43,367 bases of DNA, taken from positions 998,402 through 1,041,768 of the forward strand of contig NZ_GL476320.1 in assembly GCF_000148725.1 (NCBI RefSeq), read 5' to 3'. Source of the stretch: Roseibium sp. TrichSKD4. GTDB lineage: Bacteria; Pseudomonadota; Alphaproteobacteria; Rhizobiales; Stappiaceae. Shown one piece after another: positions 32,331 through 40,564 of this stretch (position 1 is its first letter; every line of letters begins with the position of its first letter). Position numbers and translations under genes: made by a program. The notes under the pieces were generated by a model. The model ran no database searches. It worked only from the letters and a program-made list of their open reading frames with translations, and was not told the DNA's origin.

Positions 32331-32513
32331 GCGTTTTGGTGGGAACGTTTGCATTTTGGACGAAAGAAACAGCCGTTTGTTGGATACGAATTTTGATTTG
32401 GCGGAACAGGAATGTTTCTGGGTAAAGAAAGCGGGCAATTCCGGTATGGTTTTTGCGGTTCTAATTGCTCAATGGAAGACCAATGCCCTTATAAAGCCTC
32501 AGGGATTGTACTG

Positions 32514-32542
32514 TTGAAATGTAGTGCAATTGGCATTACTTT
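32514..32542 (+). promoter_or_regulatory. Candidate promoter of the DUF1778/GNAT pair
   Basis: TTGAAA, a 17-base spacer and TACTTT form a fair sigma-70-type promoter 26 bases before the antitoxin start. TTGTA at 32507 and TATACAA at 32543 nearby could serve as antitoxin binding half-sites. Confidence 0.4.
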
Positions 32543-32567
32543 ATACAAGTGGTCATGGAGGTGGAAA

Positions 32568-32876
32568 ATGCTGGATCTGGACAACTTTGCAGAGGGGGGA
32601 GAAAAACAGACCCGGACCACACAGGTTCGCCATGGGGAACGGCTGGCGTTGTTGATTGAGCGGGCGACCGCTGCTCTGGGTGTCGATAAATCCGTGTTTT
32701 TACGCAATGCCATTGCGAGGGAAGCGCAGCGTGTCATTGATGATTACTCGCGTCATGTTTTAACGGCAGAAGATGCGAAGGTATTTGCCGCCGCGATGGA
32801 TAAACCGCCAGTGCCGACTGCACGAGCCCGCGAGGCGGCCTCCTCCTATCACCGCCGTGTCGTCAATGCTGACTGA
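32568..32876 (+). CDS. DUF1778 (TacA-type) antitoxin
   Basis: The ATG at 32568, with GGAGGTGG just before it, gives 102 residues. The N-terminal half is a ribbon-helix-helix DNA-binding domain (RHGERLALLIERATAALGVD), and the C-terminal helices (LTAEDAKVFAAAMDKPP) are the toxin-neutralising part of DUF1778 antitoxins. Its stop overlaps the start of the acetyltransferase gene, the normal TacA-TacT layout. It should repress its own operon. Confidence 0.88.
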   Translation: MLDLDNFAEGGEKQTRTTQVRHGERLALLIERATAALGVDKSVFLRNAIAREAQRVIDDYSRHVLTAEDAKVFAAAMDKPPVPTARAREAASSYHRRVVNAD

Positions 32877-33408
32877 AGATTGTTTGGTTGTCATTGAGCA
32901 ATGGGAACCGGCTCGCCATGATCGTTCCAGTTTTGACTGTGGCGTCGACCGACTGAACAACTTCCTCAAATTCTCGGCAAAGAAACAGCAGAAGGATGAC
33001 ATGACGCGCGTATATGTTGCTGTGTTGCCGGGAGAGACCATGATCCTTGGCTATCACACGATCAATGCGGGTGTAATGAATGTGTCGGAACTTGCCAAGC
33101 CGCCGAAGGGTGCAGCAAGCCATGGTGACATTCCGGTGCTGTTTCTGGGGCAGGTCGCCGTTGATAAAAGGGCTCAAGGGAATGGTCTGTGCAGCATTCT
33201 CATGCATCATGTTTTTGAAAAGGCTTGCATTGTTGGCGATGCGGTCGGGTGTTTTGCGGTATTGCTTGATGTCATGTCTGATGGTGGAGAAGATGCTTTT
33301 CGGCGCCGCAAGAATTGGTATGAGGAGTTTGGCTTCCAGAGCTTTGTTAGCAATCAGGCCCGTATGTTCATGACAATGAGGCAGGTGCGGCTAATCGTTG
33401 AAGGTTGA
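32866..33408 (+). CDS. GNAT-family acetyltransferase toxin (TacT-type)
   Basis: The ATG at 32866 overlaps the antitoxin stop and gives 180 residues. The protein has the TacT-like start FDCGVDRLNNFLK, the acetyl-CoA loop VDKRAQGNGL and the C-terminal WYEEFGFQSF with the tyrosine expected near the active site. Family members acetylate aminoacyl-tRNA and stop translation. The pair looks intact. It lies in a mobile-element-rich region, where such modules stabilise DNA. Confidence 0.88.
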   Translation: MLTEDCLVVIEQWEPARHDRSSFDCGVDRLNNFLKFSAKKQQKDDMTRVYVAVLPGETMILGYHTINAGVMNVSELAKPPKGAASHGDIPVLFLGQVAVDKRAQGNGLCSILMHHVFEKACIVGDAVGCFAVLLDVMSDGGEDAFRRRKNWYEEFGFQSFVSNQARMFMTMRQVRLIVEG

Positions 33409-33574
33409 ATGATCAATTCTCCATTTGGGATACTGTCATTCGGGAATTGAATGCACGGTGCCGGGGTTGATGGCGACAATCCACTAACAATAAAAATGGA
33501 TTAGACTACAGAGACACCTCGGTTGCCCCTGATGTTCCGGGTTTAGGCTGGTGGACTTCGCCGATTTTTCCGTG

Positions 33575-33829
33575 TCAGTAGTGATATCTGCACTGAGCTA
33601 TGAGGAGTTGATCGCCTTCGATCCTGTAGACGAGCCTGTGCTCTCGATTAATACGCCTGGACCACCAGCCAGAGAGTGATCCCTTGAGCGGCTCAGGTTT
33701 TCCTGTACCGTTGAATGGGTCACGCGTGCACTCCTTGATTAGAAGGTTCACTCTGATCAGTAATTTTTTATCTTTTTGCTGCCAACTCAGGTAATCACCC
33801 CAAGCTTGTTCGTGAAAGATGATTTTCAC
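33575..33829 (-). CDS. yoeB: YoeB/Txe family mRNA interferase toxin
   Basis: This 84-residue protein has the length of E. coli YoeB. The catalytic set is present: a glutamate in GKPEPLKG, arginine in SRRINREHRLVY and the terminal RYHY with the conserved His-Tyr end. YoeB cuts mRNA in the ribosomal A site. It overlaps the antitoxin gene by four bases (ATGA), so the pair is translationally coupled. Confidence 0.93.
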   Translation of the reverse strand: MKIIFHEQAWGDYLSWQQKDKKLLIRVNLLIKECTRDPFNGTGKPEPLKGSLSGWWSRRINREHRLVYRIEGDQLLIAQCRYHY

Positions 33830-34080
33830 TCGACTAGCATTCGTGGGGTGCCTTGGCCCGCATCAAGTTCTTCAACGGCTTTCAAGAGTCGCTGTGCGTT
33901 GCCCGGGCTGCTGAGTAGATACCGAGTTTCTTCATAAGATGCGAAGTCTTCAAGGGACATCAACACAGCTGCAGGTTTTCCTCCGTTGCGGGTGATCAGA
34001 ACGGGTTCATGATCATCTGCGACCTCATCCAGTGTGGCAGACAGGTTGCGTCGAAGGTCAGAATAACTTGTTGCTCTCAT
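33826..34080 (-). CDS. yefM: YefM/Phd family antitoxin
   Basis: This 84-residue protein has the Phd/YefM N-terminal DNA-binding fold (YSDLRRNLSATLDEVADDHE, PVLITRNGGKPAAVLMSLED) and a C-terminal helix region for YoeB binding. It precedes yoeB and is expected to bind the TTGTAC repeats in its own promoter. Confidence 0.93.
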   Translation of the reverse strand: MRATSYSDLRRNLSATLDEVADDHEPVLITRNGGKPAAVLMSLEDFASYEETRYLLSSPGNAQRLLKAVEELDAGQGTPRMLVE

Positions 34081-34087
34081 ATCGGAA

Positions 34088-34116
34088 ATTGTACTTGTTT
34101 TTGTACGTTATTTCAA
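34088..34116 (-). promoter_or_regulatory. Promoter and operator of yefM-yoeB
   Basis: On the minus strand TTGAAA, a 17-base spacer and TACAAT make a near-consensus sigma-70 promoter just before the yefM start. On the plus strand TTGTAC occurs at 34089-34094 and 34101-34106, 12 bases apart. E. coli YefM binds TGTACA cores 12 bases apart in its promoter, so the layout looks like the known operator. Confidence 0.65.
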
Positions 34117-34243
34117 GAGGAAACCTTTTTAGATATGTCTCACTCAATTGCCGTTGGTGCGGAACATGTGAGGGTAAGGTGGGCCTTGGATTGCTCGGTT
34201 GAGACCCTTGGTATCCATTCCATAAGTCCGGTCCTTCCTCCGC

Positions 34244-35731
34244 TCATTCTTTGACCAGGCTCCAGAAGCCTGATTTTCGTTTGTGTTTTTGCTTCAGGTT
34301 TTCGAGGAATTCCGTGTGGTCTGGAAAGCCGCAATAGTCTGTGATTGCCGGATTGGATGCCTTGCACTCGGCCAGATGTTTGGCAGCATAACGGTACCGT
34401 TTTGATTTGGCACCTTTGAGTGTGTCTTCGATCATTGCCCGTCGCAAAAGGGTTGCGGCAAGTGAGTGTTTGCCATCCAGGGAAGCTGCTGCGTCGGAGA
34501 GGATATAATAGGCATTTCCGTCAACTTCCTCAGCTCGTTTTATGATCATGCGTTCTGCCAGCTCATGAGCCGGCCATGTTACAAGGAAATTTATTGCAGT
34601 TCCCATGCGGGGATAGGTTTGTGCATGGTCGAGGGCTTTTCGCTCCGCTTCTATATCCTCAAAGTCTGGGAGAAGTTTGAGGTATTTCTGCAATGTACCT
34701 TTTTCCAGGTTCCTGCAGAACCTTTGCCATAGGTGGGCCTTGAGATCGTCGTGCTCACCCAGTTGTTCAAGGCAGTCCTCGTAGACGTCCTCAAGGTCAT
34801 GGTTCATGATGTCGAAAAGGTCATGACCATAAAAATCTGTAAGATCGTCGGGACGACTTTTGGAATTTTTCTCTTGCGCCTCGCGCGAGCGGGTGACGAC
34901 TTCAAGGGCCTCCTCTGCACGACCAGCTGCGAGAAGCCGCGTTGCCACACCGGGGGCGATGGTGTGATAATTGAGTTGTTCTGCAGTATATCGGGCCATA
35001 TAGGCATCGACGTCACCTTCTGCGTCGGCAATATCCGCCAGAATGATGGACTGGGTTATGTCTTTGTTATCCCGTACCACTTTTTCAGGTGATCTGGAAA
35101 ACCCATCGCCATATTCGCGAACTTTTCTGAGTTCCTCTTCTTCCGGCGCTCTGGCCGCCCACTCATTGGTGATCTTCTTGAGGTGGGATAGTCCTGATGC
35201 GCCAAGGGCATCTTTTGTTGCGGGTATGATATCATCAAACTCGCCATAGCCTGCATCTGCAACGGCAATCAGAATGCGCTCGGCCAGAGTTTTGCTGTTG
35301 ATCGTGATTTTTGGAGCAATTCGCCCAATTGCCTCAACGGTGTCTGAGAAGACATCCCCAATCCTGCCACTGCTGTCATCGGTTCGCTCATGAATGGATG
35401 CGGCGAGATCCAGCAGCGACCATAACAGTTCGAAGGCTTCGTTTGCATCGTGAGGCGCGACTTTGGTCTCGACCATGGATGAGAAATTTTCGAGGTCCTT
35501 TACGAGGGACCTTTGGGCCTTCCAGTCGATGAAGGTCTTTGCTCGTCTTATGGAGCCAAGACGTTTGCGAAGCTCACTTGCAATGTCTTTGGGACCAAGA
35601 TTGGCGCTTAGTTCCAGTCTGGCCCGCCTTTGCAGGGCGGCATTGCCCTTGACCAGGTCGAGAACGAGATCGGCGAGCCGATCAGCGCCGAGGTTTTTGA
35701 GGTTTTCCTTGTTGAGTGTTTTTTTGGACAT
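34244..35731 (-). CDS. DUF6880 family protein
   Basis: This 495-residue protein is rich in helices and begins LNKENLKNLGADRLADLVLD, followed by RLGSIRRAKTFIDWKAQRSLVKDLE; this pattern fits DUF6880. No catalytic motif, signal peptide or membrane segment is visible. The repetitive helical layout suggests a TPR/HEAT-like scaffold. Its function is unknown to me. It stands alone on the minus strand between a toxin-antitoxin pair and a DNA methyltransferase. Confidence 0.75.
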   Translation of the reverse strand: MSKKTLNKENLKNLGADRLADLVLDLVKGNAALQRRARLELSANLGPKDIASELRKRLGSIRRAKTFIDWKAQRSLVKDLENFSSMVETKVAPHDANEAFELLWSLLDLAASIHERTDDSSGRIGDVFSDTVEAIGRIAPKITINSKTLAERILIAVADAGYGEFDDIIPATKDALGASGLSHLKKITNEWAARAPEEEELRKVREYGDGFSRSPEKVVRDNKDITQSIILADIADAEGDVDAYMARYTAEQLNYHTIAPGVATRLLAAGRAEEALEVVTRSREAQEKNSKSRPDDLTDFYGHDLFDIMNHDLEDVYEDCLEQLGEHDDLKAHLWQRFCRNLEKGTLQKYLKLLPDFEDIEAERKALDHAQTYPRMGTAINFLVTWPAHELAERMIIKRAEEVDGNAYYILSDAAASLDGKHSLAATLLRRAMIEDTLKGAKSKRYRYAAKHLAECKASNPAITDYCGFPDHTEFLENLKQKHKRKSGFWSLVKE

Positions 35732-36142
35732 GGACCCAGGTGCTGTGTGTTTGAATTGTGATGACAGTGGTGTGCCGCGCGGTTTAGGACAAGGCGATTA
35801 TCGGGCCAATTTGATCCTCAGACGTCTGATCAAGGCGAGGTTTTGGAATAATGCGGGCGCAGGATCAGAGAACAATGGGGATAAATTTTGAAATTTTAAG
35901 GCGTTGACAGGCGTACTTGAACCTGATCTCCCATCGGGTGAGAAAAATTATTTCACTGTTCCATCTGATTTATTGCACCGGCTGTGACGAGCGGTTTTAA
36001 ACACCCTTTAAATGGTCTTTAAATGGCATTTAAGAGTTTGGTCGTTTTAAGGTGAGGAATAATTTTCTTTTCCCCAGGGGCAAATACGGCATTTGGAGAA
36101 TGAATTCCGTCAGAGCTACCGTTTTGAAGAAGAGGCGAACGA
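35732..36142. other. Non-coding gap before the methyltransferase gene
   Basis: No gene is seen. The AT-rich part has the direct repeat TTTAAATGG at 36007-36015 and 36018-36026, 11 bases apart, followed by the related GCATTTAAG at 36027-36035 in inverted sense. This cluster lies about 110 bases before the methyltransferase start and may be an operator. The part next to the DUF6880 gene carries that gene's promoter, which I cannot locate. Confidence 0.35.
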
Positions 36143-37555
36143 TTGCATCGCGTATTTCTTCAAACAGGAGACGCTCTGTTGGACCTTCATCCCAAAATAG
36201 ATCATTGCCGGGTCGACCAGCTTGTTCCCTATCAGGGGAATGCGAGAACTCATTCCCCGGCGCAGATCGACCAGATTGCGAAAAGCATTGAGCGGTTTGG
36301 CTTTACCAATCCAATCCTGATTGGTGATGATTACGGGATCCTTGCGGGCCATGGCCGGGTTCTGGCGGCTGCCAAACTCGGGCTTGAGAGTGTTCCGGTC
36401 ATCCGGTTGTCTCATATGAGTGAAGCAGAACGGCGTGCCTATATCCTTGCAGATAACAAGCTGGCGGAAAACGCTGGTTGGGACAGGGAGCTTCTTGCCA
36501 TTGAGCTGCAGGGTCTGCTTGACCTCGAGTTCGATCTTGACCTGACCGGCTTCTCCACCCCGGAAATCGATCTTGTGTTCGAAGAGTATGGGATGGGCTC
36601 TGAGGAGCCTTGTGACGAGAAGCTGGATCATGTTCCTGACGTTTTGGCAGACCATGCTGTTACAAGACGCGGCGACCTCTGGCTGCTCGGCGCCCACCGT
36701 CTCTTGTGTGGCGATGCCAGATCCGGGGAGGCTGTCAGGCTTTTGTGTCTTGGCGATGAAGGTGAGGGCGCAGCACAAGCGGATCGTGGGTTACACATGC
36801 CTTCGTTGTTGTTCACGGACCCGCCTTACAATGTTCCGGTCAACGGGCACGTGAGCGGCCTTGGCAAGAAAACCCATCGGGAGTTTGTTGAAGGGGCCGG
36901 GGAAATGAGCCGGGAGGGGTTTACCGGTTTTTTGACCGAGACCTTGTCGGCAGCTGCGTCCTGTCTTTGTAATGGGGCCATAGCATTTGTGTGCATGGAC
37001 TGGCGTCACATGCGTGAGGTTCTGGATGCGGGCGAGGCCGCGTTTGATGAGCTGAAGAACCTTTGCGTGTGGAACAAGACCAATGCTGGGATGGGCAGTT
37101 TTTATCGTTCCAAGCATGAGCTTGTCTTTGTGTTCAAGAAGGGGCGGGGTGCTCACCTTAACAATTTTGGTCTCGGGGAAGAGGGGCGGTACCGCACCAA
37201 TGTGTGGGACTATGCCGGGGCAAACAGTTTTGGCACCAGCCGGGACGAAGACCTTGCCATGCATCCGACCGTCAAACCGATTGCGATGGTCAAGGACGCG
37301 ATACTTGATTGTTCAAAACGCGGCGATGCGATCCTGGACGTGTTTGGCGGTTCTGGGTCCACCCTGATTGCAGCGGATCAGGCTGGGCGTCATGCGCGGC
37401 TGATGGAGCTGGATCCGCTTTACTGTGACGTGATTGTCCGAAGATTCCAAAAGATCACGGGTAAGACCGCCCTTCATGCAGAAACGGGCAAATCCTTCAA
37501 CGCGTTGGAGGAGGAAAGGGCGGGCAATGAGCCTGAACCAAGGCGGATATCTTGA
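36143..37555 (+). CDS. DNA methyltransferase with N-terminal ParB-like domain
   Basis: This 470-residue protein fuses a ParB/sulfiredoxin-like N-terminus (residues 15-115, with VPYQGNARTHS and ILAGHGRVLAA) to an amino-methyltransferase. Motif IV DPPY is at residues 226-229 and the AdoMet motif FGGSGS at 401-406, a beta-class order, with HPTVKPIAM between. It should methylate adenine N6 or cytosine N4. No restriction endonuclease gene is visible, so it is an orphan enzyme. The start is uncertain: a TTG at 36143 opens the frame and no ATG lies before the conserved domain. Such fusions are common in phages and integrated elements of alphaproteobacteria. Confidence 0.85.
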   Translation: MHRVFLQTGDALLDLHPKIDHCRVDQLVPYQGNARTHSPAQIDQIAKSIERFGFTNPILIGDDYGILAGHGRVLAAAKLGLESVPVIRLSHMSEAERRAYILADNKLAENAGWDRELLAIELQGLLDLEFDLDLTGFSTPEIDLVFEEYGMGSEEPCDEKLDHVPDVLADHAVTRRGDLWLLGAHRLLCGDARSGEAVRLLCLGDEGEGAAQADRGLHMPSLLFTDPPYNVPVNGHVSGLGKKTHREFVEGAGEMSREGFTGFLTETLSAAASCLCNGAIAFVCMDWRHMREVLDAGEAAFDELKNLCVWNKTNAGMGSFYRSKHELVFVFKKGRGAHLNNFGLGEEGRYRTNVWDYAGANSFGTSRDEDLAMHPTVKPIAMVKDAILDCSKRGDAILDVFGGSGSTLIAADQAGRHARLMELDPLYCDVIVRRFQKITGKTALHAETGKSFNALEEERAGNEPEPRRIS

Positions 37556-37618
37556 AGCCGGTCACTCCCCGGAACCGTGGCCCGATCTCAAATGCTGGAT
37601 CATCAAGGAACAATACCC

Positions 37619-38557
37619 ATGAACAACAGAAAGAACAGAAATCGTCAGGCACTGGAAAAACCGCCTGAGCTAACTGAACAACAGCGCATTACCCTTGAGT
37701 TGGCGGATATGCTGCTGTCGTTCCGTCAAAATGGTGAGGTCAAGCGCACGAGTGCCCGTGAGGCGATGATTATGCGCCACCAGCAAAAGGCGCTGGAGGG
37801 ATCTCCCCATGCGCTGAACCAGATGCACCGCCGCTTGCAGGAAGCAGAAGAAGCCCAGGCCAAGAGACGTGCCTATCATGAGGACCTGGGTCGGCGCTGG
37901 CTGGCCCACCAAAGGCAGGAGCTGGCAGATCTTGAGGCCAAATATCGTAGGGTAGGAATGAGTGCTGCAGAAATCCGGCGTCGAACAAATGACATGATCT
38001 TCCATCCAGACGACTATGAGCTGAGGGAAGACGGCCCGACCTTCAACGGTCCCTATGACGAGGCCAGTCTTGCCCGGTTACACAAAGTGTTGAAGATCCG
38101 GGATGCTTTTCTTATGCAGCATGAACTGGACCGGACAGAGCCTCTTGAGATGCCCGTTTATAGGGATGAAGAAGCCACACTCAGCAACGAAATGGATACA
38201 GAGATTTGTTGCGGTCGGTCGGCGATCCTGCTGGCCATGTTCTTTGAAGAGCTTGTGCCCGAACGGTTCCGGCGGAGCGATCTTGAACTTGACCTTCACA
38301 TGCGCGACTACCGAATACAGACCACTCGGGAGTTGAAGAAAAACTGCTACCGGACCTGGAAGGAACTTGGCTTCAACTTGCCTCGGGGATGGCTAACGCC
38401 GCCGCATGATACGATGAAGAGAATGTTGGAGCTGCAGGTTCGGATCTTCAATGATGTCACAACACTGGGAAAACAAAAAGAACGGGAGAATGCCACGGTT
38501 ACACTGGATGAGTGCTCCAGGATAGTTCGGCAGCACGTAGCGGAGCTGGGGTATTGA
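37619..38557 (+). CDS. Conserved protein linked to the ParB-methyltransferase (DUF5681-like)
   Basis: The ATG at 37619 (AAGGAAC upstream) gives 312 residues. The segment KRTSAREAMIMRHQQKALEG then SPHALNQMHRRLQ resembles DUF5681 proteins, which often accompany ParB-methyltransferases, but the usual GRPKGSRN start is missing. The middle is a charged helical region (AEEAQAKRRAYHEDLGRRW). It follows the methyltransferase by 63 bases and is probably in the same operon. Function unknown; a DNA-packaging or DNA-binding partner is possible. Confidence 0.65.
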   Translation: MNNRKNRNRQALEKPPELTEQQRITLELADMLLSFRQNGEVKRTSAREAMIMRHQQKALEGSPHALNQMHRRLQEAEEAQAKRRAYHEDLGRRWLAHQRQELADLEAKYRRVGMSAAEIRRRTNDMIFHPDDYELREDGPTFNGPYDEASLARLHKVLKIRDAFLMQHELDRTEPLEMPVYRDEEATLSNEMDTEICCGRSAILLAMFFEELVPERFRRSDLELDLHMRDYRIQTTRELKKNCYRTWKELGFNLPRGWLTPPHDTMKRMLELQVRIFNDVTTLGKQKERENATVTLDECSRIVRQHVAELGY

Positions 38558-38811
38558 GGCCGAATAGCACGAAAGCCACTTGAGAGGGGCATCCGCGCGA
38601 CGGTAGAAGCAGGTAGCTACCAATCCGTCCGTTGTGGAATGTTTGTCTTGATACAGAACTTTTGTACATTTCCTGATGGTATGGTGGCACATTTACAAAA
38701 GTGACGTAAGTGCTCATTCCGCTTCGAGAATATACAAAAATCTGATTCAATTATTGCGACCCGTTAAAATTGCGTATACATCGACCGCCGCGTTGGGTGG
38801 ATTGATTCAAA

Positions 38812-40545
38812 TTGAATATTATTTTTAAACTATTTTTATTTGCGTGTGCGTTGCTTGCCCTTCTTTCGCTAGCAGCTACGGCACAGGTTACCCCGACGCC
38901 GGGTGGCGTCGGACTTGATCCGCAGCGCCGCCAGCGTGATTTCCTGAATGAGCAGCAGCGTCGTCAGAACGAACTGGTACCCCCGGCGGCTGTTCCTGCT
39001 GACGACGTTGAGTCAAAACCTGCTGAGGCGAAGAAGAACTCTGACCCGAACGCGGTCTGTATCAACATCCAAAAGGTGATCTTTGAAGAGGCAACGCTGT
39101 TTGGTGAAGATGCCCTACATGTGAATGTTCCGGACAGTTCCTGTTTCACACTCGACCAGATTGTCGGTCTCGTTCGCGACACGACCAATCTCTACATTTC
39201 GGCAGGTTATGTAACCAGCCGCGCCTATTTGCCGGAGCAGGACCTTTCCTCGGGTACGTTGCGCCTTGTTGTCATTGAGGGGCGCATTGAAGCCGTCGAG
39301 CTTTATCAAAACGGTGTTCGGCGACATAGAGGGGAAGGGATCATCCCCGTTCGTAAAGGGGAAATCCTACACATTCGGTCCATTGAACAGGGGCTGGACC
39401 AGATCAACGGCTTGTCTTCGAAAGACGCCAAGATCAGCTTTCGCCCGGGTAGCGAGCAAGGCACAAGCATTGTCGTCATCGAAATAAAGTCCGGGCGTCA
39501 ATGGCAGGCAACGGTGGGGTTTGACAATTCCGGTGCGGACAATACCGGCAAGGCCCAATTTGATGGCTCAATAGTCGTTGAAGACATATTTGGCCTTTTT
39601 GAGACAATCTCCCTATCGCACAAGAACAGTGACCCGACGATTGCGGAATCAAGACTGAGCGGTAACACGGCACTCTCGATTTCGGTTCCAAGGGGCAACT
39701 GGACAGGGCGCTGGACATCGACCTTCTACAATTATGTCTCCCAGATTGAGGGGCTGAATCAGCAGTTTGAACTTTCGGGAACCAACTGGTCCCATGATGC
39801 GCAGGTTGAGCGCCTCCTCATCCGTGATCAGGTCAGCAAGACCTATGCTCGCTTCGGCATGAGCGTCAAGGATGCAAGAAATTTTCTGGAAGACACGCTC
39901 ATCGAAACGTCGAGCCGTATTCTGAGTGTGGCGCGTCTGGAGCTTGCCCATACGCGAAGGGTGCTCGGCGGCGCGTTGTCGCTGCAGGCGGGAATTGATC
40001 AGGGAACGACCCTGTTCGGTGCGCCGAATGACAGTCGTGCACCGGCAAGATCGCCCAAAGCCCAGTTCACGAAACTCGATGCTGAGGTCAGCTTTTTCAG
40101 ACAATGGCAGGCAGGTCCGGGTACCGTGTCTGCGAACACCCGCTTGACAGGCCAGTATTCACCTCATCGCCTGTTCGGGTCAGAACAGCTCGGGATCGGC
40201 GGAATATCTAGCGTTCGTGGCTTTGACAGGGATAGCCTGTCTGCAGAAAACGGCTTTTATGTCCGCAATGAGCTTGGCTACACCCCTGAGATTTTTGAAG
40301 GCACCCTTGCAAAATACCTTGGCAAGCCAACCCTTTTTGCCGGTCTTGATGCCGGATGGCAACTCCCGGGTCCCACAACGCCAAAGCGCTACGAAACCGT
40401 AACAGGCGCTGCATTCGGAGCACGTCTGCAAGGTGGCATTGCCTATGGTGAAGTCTCCTATGAGTTGCCTCTCTCTTATCCTTCCAGTTTTAGCGGTGAT
40501 CCGGTTTTGCGGGTCCGCGCAGGCCTTGTCCTGAGCAGATTTTAA
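38812..40545 (+). CDS. TpsB-type outer-membrane transporter (ShlB/FhaC/HecB family)
   Basis: This 577-residue protein starts at a TTG (GGGTGG eleven bases upstream) and has a signal peptide ending near AATAQ, residue 25. It then has a proline-rich linker, two POTRA domains (about residues 80-160 and 160-235) and a 16-strand barrel. The VRGF motif of the inner L6 loop is at residues 468-471, and the C-terminal strand ends in RAGLVLSRF. It recognises the TPS domain of the next gene's product and moves it across the outer membrane. The 254-base gap before it holds its promoter but no clear site. Confidence 0.92.
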   Translation: MNIIFKLFLFACALLALLSLAATAQVTPTPGGVGLDPQRRQRDFLNEQQRRQNELVPPAAVPADDVESKPAEAKKNSDPNAVCINIQKVIFEEATLFGEDALHVNVPDSSCFTLDQIVGLVRDTTNLYISAGYVTSRAYLPEQDLSSGTLRLVVIEGRIEAVELYQNGVRRHRGEGIIPVRKGEILHIRSIEQGLDQINGLSSKDAKISFRPGSEQGTSIVVIEIKSGRQWQATVGFDNSGADNTGKAQFDGSIVVEDIFGLFETISLSHKNSDPTIAESRLSGNTALSISVPRGNWTGRWTSTFYNYVSQIEGLNQQFELSGTNWSHDAQVERLLIRDQVSKTYARFGMSVKDARNFLEDTLIETSSRILSVARLELAHTRRVLGGALSLQAGIDQGTTLFGAPNDSRAPARSPKAQFTKLDAEVSFFRQWQAGPGTVSANTRLTGQYSPHRLFGSEQLGIGGISSVRGFDRDSLSAENGFYVRNELGYTPEIFEGTLAKYLGKPTLFAGLDAGWQLPGPTTPKRYETVTGAAFGARLQGGIAYGEVSYELPLSYPSSFSGDPVLRVRAGLVLSRF

Positions 40546-40564
40546 GAAAGTTTCGAGGTTTAAA

